NCBI GenBank assembly: GCA_026745465.1 | Contig: JACYXH010000022.1 | Location: 92,001 to 156,000 of the forward strand | Length of the DNA: 64,000 nt | Source of the DNA: Lota lota | Taxonomy: Eukaryota; Chordata; Actinopteri; Gadiformes; Lotidae | Reading direction: 5' to 3' | In this document: positions 60,527 through 64,000 of the stretch, piece by piece | Numbering within the stretch: the first letter of the stretch is position 1 | Layout: the number at the start of each line of letters is the position of its first letter | Notes under the pieces: generated by a model | What the model was told of the DNA's origin: nothing | Databases searched by the model: none | Seen by the model: the letters and a program-made list of their open reading frames with translations, nothing else | Translations under genes and position numbers: made by a program

Positions 60527-61501
60527 TACCATTGACCCATGTTGATTACTACGATAATGGATGCAGACAAAATTTAAAGGGAGGCCTAAAAGACTACAGA
60601 ATGTACACGTGATATTGGACACACTTGTTGCATTCTAACTGTAGTTATTGTTTGTTGCTTGAACTTTTGTTGGAAATTATGAAACATATCGATAATGGTA
60701 AATATATTAAACATATAAAATCCAGTATCTGTGGCTGTCCCAAGCCTGTGATAAACCCGTCTAATAATTTCATTCGGCCCGTATGAAATGATTGGATGGC
60801 CTACCTGTCTGTCTACCTACCTAACCGTGCCCTTGCACACATTGCGCATGAACTGAATCTTCCACAAGGCTAGGTAGACTTATTGATAAAGCTAGTTAAC
60901 AAGGCAGATGTCAGAAATTCCTATCTGCCAGAAAGGCTTTAGGAAGTCAGGTGAAGTAGCATAAAGAGCGACAAAGTACACTACAGACTGCATCCCTTCT
61001 ATTAAAGGTACACTGTGTAGGATTCTGTGGCATCTAAAGGAACGGACTTCATTGATGGAATATTATATTCATACGATTGTTTAAATTAGTGTTTAATCTG
61101 AAAGTAACAGTAAAGTAAAGTAACAGTAGTGAAAATAAGAATATTGCTTTTGTTACCTTAGAAAGAGCCCTATAAATCTATATAGCGAGCGAGTCCTCTT
61201 CCACGAAGCCCACCATGATGCACCGCCATGTTTCTACAGTGGCCCAGAATGGACAAACAGCTCTAGAGAGGGTGTGTTTTAAAATGTTAATTATAATCGT
61301 TATCTTACTTGTAAGCTATGACCCAAAGTTTTGCAAACTAAAAATCTAAATAAAATGTATACATCTATCAAGGAATGTCATCACTTGGCAATTGGCTACG
61401 AGAGGGAATTCAGTTGGTTGCAATCTGCAACCTCACCGCTAGATGCCACTAAATCATAACTACTGCACCTTCAAAATGTTTTTCTCCAGTAGGGTATAGA
61501 T
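60527..61501. other. 3' flank of copy D
   Basis: Class II 3' flank, shared with B (15130-15975). ATTAAA at 60706-60711 is a candidate poly(A) signal. A GTGCAC MITE-like repeat lies at 61004-61472. No gene seen. Confidence 0.65.
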
Positions 61502-61720
61502 CAGGGGTATTCAACAAAATTTTAAAAAGGTCCAGTTAGAGAAAATGTTTTGAAGCAAAGGTCCAGAAGATCATAATGTCTAACAATTTAGTGGTATATA
61601 TATTTAAGTAGCCTAGTAGTTCTGAATGTAATCAATAACTGACCGTCTAATCAAATTAATTCAGTACAATTCAAAAACTTGTTGACAATATTTATTATCA
61701 CGAAACATAGAACTGAACAT

Positions 61721-62070
61721 TAGGGTTGTCCTCGACTAAAGAAATTCTTAGTCGAATAACACTTATATGAGTTTGTCGACTAATCGATTAGTTGATTTAA
61801 TCGACAGAGCTGTGCAAGACTAGAAAAGCGCAATATAAATGTAGTTAATTAACCATCTGTAAAACTGAGTTTCTCCGAAATTAATCCTGCAAAAGCACCA
61901 CTTTAAATCTCGTGTTCACCAGAAATGTTCTCATAACTTACTTGGAAATGAGTAATTAAGCATGAATAAGCATAAAAAATGACTTATCGACTAAAGAAAT
62001 CTTAGTAGAAACGACCGAAACGACCAAAACGACCGATTAGTCGACTAATCGACTAAGAGGGGCAGCCCTA
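61721..62070. mobile_element. 350-bp hAT MITE with 8-bp target duplication
   Basis: Ends TAGGGTTGTCC and GGGGCAGCCCTA, inner TTAGTCGA/TCGACTAA repeats, flanked by CTGAACAT on both sides (61713-61720, 62071-62078). Non-coding. Confidence 0.85.
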
Positions 62071-62132
62071 CTGAACATATATGTATGACTGTAGATATGT
62101 ACAATGTGCTCTCATTAATTAACTAAATAAAA

Positions 62133-64000
62133 CTAGGGCTGCATGTCAAAATAAGAGAAAATAAATAAGTGAGAGAATTGAGCTTTAGCCTGTCTTGCCA
62201 GAATTTTAAACCTGGGCTTGAATGGAGTCAGGGCCATTCTCATACACATGTGAAGGTGCTCATTGGTGAGCCTGGAACGATATTTAGTTTTAATTATGTT
62301 CATTGTGGAGAAAGCTGCCTCGCAGTTGTATGTGGAGCCAAACATGGTCAAGATGTATAGGGCTACTTTCCTCAGACCCGGGAAAGCAGTCTCAGGGACC
62401 ATTTGGAACCAGAAAGTGGAAGGGTCAGTTCTTACAAACTGCTCTTTCAGGGCCACATCTGCTTGGAGATCAACCAATTGCATCTGGAGAGACCCAGCAT
62501 TTACCCATTTAAAGTGCTGTGTGACTTCCTTTGAGAACCCCCTGACATCTGTGATCAGAAATGGGTTCTGAATGAACATGGTGAGCTGCTCTCCAAAGCT
62601 GAAGCTGTCAAAACGGTTGCTGAAGTTTACAATCAGCTTATCAATAAAATCAACAAAAGAAGACAAATCTCTCTGTCCCTGAACCTGTTCCTGCACTGCT
62701 GGGAAGTGTACACAGTCTCCCTGCAGGTCTTCCTTGAACACTTCAAGTTTCCTCTGAAAGGAGCGAACAGCTGTCATCAGTTCACAAATTGAATTGTCCT
62801 TGCCCTGTAGCCTCAAATTCAGTTCATTCAGATGTGACGTGATGTCAACCAAAAAGGCCACATTATCCATCCATTTCTCATTTTCTAAAAAGAGAGAAAA
62901 CTGTGTTGCCTTCTGACTGCTTAGCTCTGCCAAAAAAGATGCTAATTCCCTCCTGATGGACCAAAAGCGCTCTAGCACCCTGCCTTTGCTGAGCCATCTC
63001 ACATTGTTGTGCAGCAAAAGATCATCAGCATTGGCATCAACTTCTCTGAGGAATTCCCTAAGCATGCGATGCTGGTAGGAAGAGGATGCCCTGAGAAAAT
63101 TTATCATTTTCATCATTGTATTCATCACCTCAGCATGCTCATCTGACAGGGAGGCACAGAGGACAGATTGATGAATGATGCAATGGTAAGATAAAAGCTC
63201 AGGATTGTCCCCTTTCAGTCTTGCTACAGCTCCTTTTTCTTTCCCTATCATAGAAGGGGCTCCATCTGTGGTTATTGAAACCACTTGTTTTGGCTCTATT
63301 CCTCTTTTTGTTAACATCTCCTTAATGGCCAGGTAGATATCCTCTCCTCTTGTACTGGTCTGAAGGGGAGTGACACCTAACATGTCTTCACAGAATGTTT
63401 TCTGGGCTGTGTTGAAAAACCTGGCAAACACTAACAGCTGAGCATTGTCACATATGTCAGTGGACTCATCCACAGCTAAGCCTACACATGGTGCCTTATG
63501 CATGGCTTCATCTAGCTGGGTTAGCACATCCTGAGTTAATATTTCACTTTTCTTTGTGGCAGATGATGCTGACATGGGAATTTGCTTTATTTTATCACAA
63601 AGCTCATTTTTTTGTTTTCCCTCAAGTAGTGTTTCAGCTACTGCACTCATGCATTCTTTGACAACCCCTCCATCTGTAAATGGCTTTTTGTGTTTACCCA
63701 AAATCCAAGAAACTCTGAGGGAACACTCAAGAGCACGTTGTTGGGCAGTGAATGTGTTGCTCAGGATCCTGGTGGACTGGTCATATTGGGCTCTGAGACT
63801 ACTTACTTTCTGTGATCTCAATTCAGATTTGAGTGGGTACGTTTGTTCAAACCCTTTATGTTTTGTCTCATAATGGCGTTTCACATTGCCACTTTTAATA
63901 AGTGCCACGGTTTCTGCACATATGAGACACACTGGTTTAGTGCTCCAATTGGGAAGTATGAACAGAAATGAGTCTGTCCATTCTGGATTAAATGCTCTGT
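62133..64000 (-). CDS. hAT-type transposase (ZBED5/FAM200/GTF2IRD2-like), 5' end beyond window
   Basis: Open frame from the right edge to a TAG at 62133; at least 621 codons, no stop or frameshift. Reading in from the edge: FNPEWTDSFLF, then a BED/C2H2-like finger CLICAETVALIKSGNVKRHY ETKH, a DDE-type core with GLAVDESTD (first Asp) and VVSITTDGAPSMIGKEKGAV, ARLKG and CIIHQSVLCA, and a C-terminal hAT dimerisation region (FGSTYNCEAAFSTMNIIKTK, YRSRLTNEHLHMCMR). This is the arrangement of the hAT lineage from which ZBED5, FAM200 and GTF2IRD2 were domesticated. Its intact length suggests either a young autonomous element or a domesticated gene; the neighbouring hAT terminus and nested MITE favour an element. 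Internal GTG at 63932 is not a real start, since the frame stays open upstream. Confidence 0.85.
   Translation of the reverse strand, partial: RAFNPEWTDSFLFILPNWSTKPVCLICAETVALIKSGNVKRHYETKHKGFEQTYPLKSELRSQKVSSLRAQYDQSTRILSNTFTAQQRALECSLRVSWILGKHKKPFTDGGVVKECMSAVAETLLEGKQKNELCDKIKQIPMSASSATKKSEILTQDVLTQLDEAMHKAPCVGLAVDESTDICDNAQLLVFARFFNTAQKTFCEDMLGVTPLQTSTRGEDIYLAIKEMLTKRGIEPKQVVSITTDGAPSMIGKEKGAVARLKGDNPELLSYHCIIHQSVLCASLSDEHAEVMNTMMKMINFLRASSSYQHRMLREFLREVDANADDLLLHNNVRWLSKGRVLERFWSIRRELASFLAELSSQKATQFSLFLENEKWMDNVAFLVDITSHLNELNLRLQGKDNSICELMTAVRSFQRKLEVFKEDLQGDCVHFPAVQEQVQGQRDLSSFVDFIDKLIVNFSNRFDSFSFGEQLTMFIQNPFLITDVRGFSKEVTQHFKWVNAGSLQMQLVDLQADVALKEQFVRTDPSTFWFQMVPETAFPGLRKVALYILTMFGSTYNCEAAFSTMNIIKTKYRSRLTNEHLHMCMRMALTPFKPRFKILARQAKAQFSHLFIFSYFDMQP

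Larger units (their letters stand above)
61502..64000 (-). mobile_element. hAT element, one end in window, carrying a transposase gene
   Basis: CAGGGGTATTCAAC at 61502 is a typical hAT terminus; 600 bp on lies the 3' end of a hAT-type transposase ORF on the minus strand that leaves the window. A smaller element (61721-62070) is nested between. The other end lies beyond 64000. Confidence 0.65.

Noticed and set aside
62303-63873. Plus-strand frames opposite the transposase
   Set aside because: Shadows of the intact minus-strand transposase frame; no domain of their own.

Overview
This is a gene-rich but transposon-laden stretch of a ray-finned (teleost) fish nuclear genome. The evidence is split genes with GT-AG introns, tRNA-derived SINEs of the kind common in fish, Tc1/mariner, hAT, BEL/Pao and LINE remnants, and long (GT)n/(CA)n microsatellites. 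All host genes recognised lie on the + strand and belong to one family: MORC3 (MORC-family CW-type zinc finger 3), a GHKL-ATPase/CW-domain nuclear protein.

The window holds a tandem array of five MORC3-like units, called here A, B, C, C' and D. A (368-3318) is the 3' part of a copy whose ATPase exons lie off the left edge; it has lost the CW exon. B (6666-14953) has every exon from 2 to 18 in frame, including CW, but its exon 1 and promoter are missing. C (20322-32777) has exon 1, a complete ATPase region and a coiled-coil tail in one open frame (547 codons), but has lost the CW block. C' (34164-41723) is the reverse: no ATPase exons, but exon 10, CW and a long coiled-coil tail, split by a 3.9-kb nested transposon. 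D (45305-60526) is the most complete copy: 17 exons sum to exactly 720 codons including stop, with ATPase, S5-like region, CW and an intact C-terminus.

Spacers and introns also repeat. One spacer block (about 4078-6196, 17497-19936, 42461-44945) lies upstream of B, C and D. Promoter + exon 1 + a roughly 5-kb intron 1 is present before C and D but deleted before B. The C and D promoters differ sharply: C has a TATA-like/CCAAT segment and a perfect interferon-stimulated response element 8 bp upstream of the ATG. D has small deletions removing both, but has a consensus GC box.

Mobile elements: a hAT-like element (36223-40111, 8-bp target duplication) containing LINE and BEL/Pao remnants; paired solo LTRs; a TTAA-flanked palindromic element; a hAT/BED-finger relic; a Tc1-like deletion derivative in D; and at the right edge a hAT element whose transposase ORF (minus strand, at least 621 codons) runs off the window. 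The overall picture is a rapidly evolving immune/chromatin gene cluster in which domains are lost, split and recombined between tandem copies. All gene models are hand-made from splice sites, reading phase and comparison between copies; no database search was possible.
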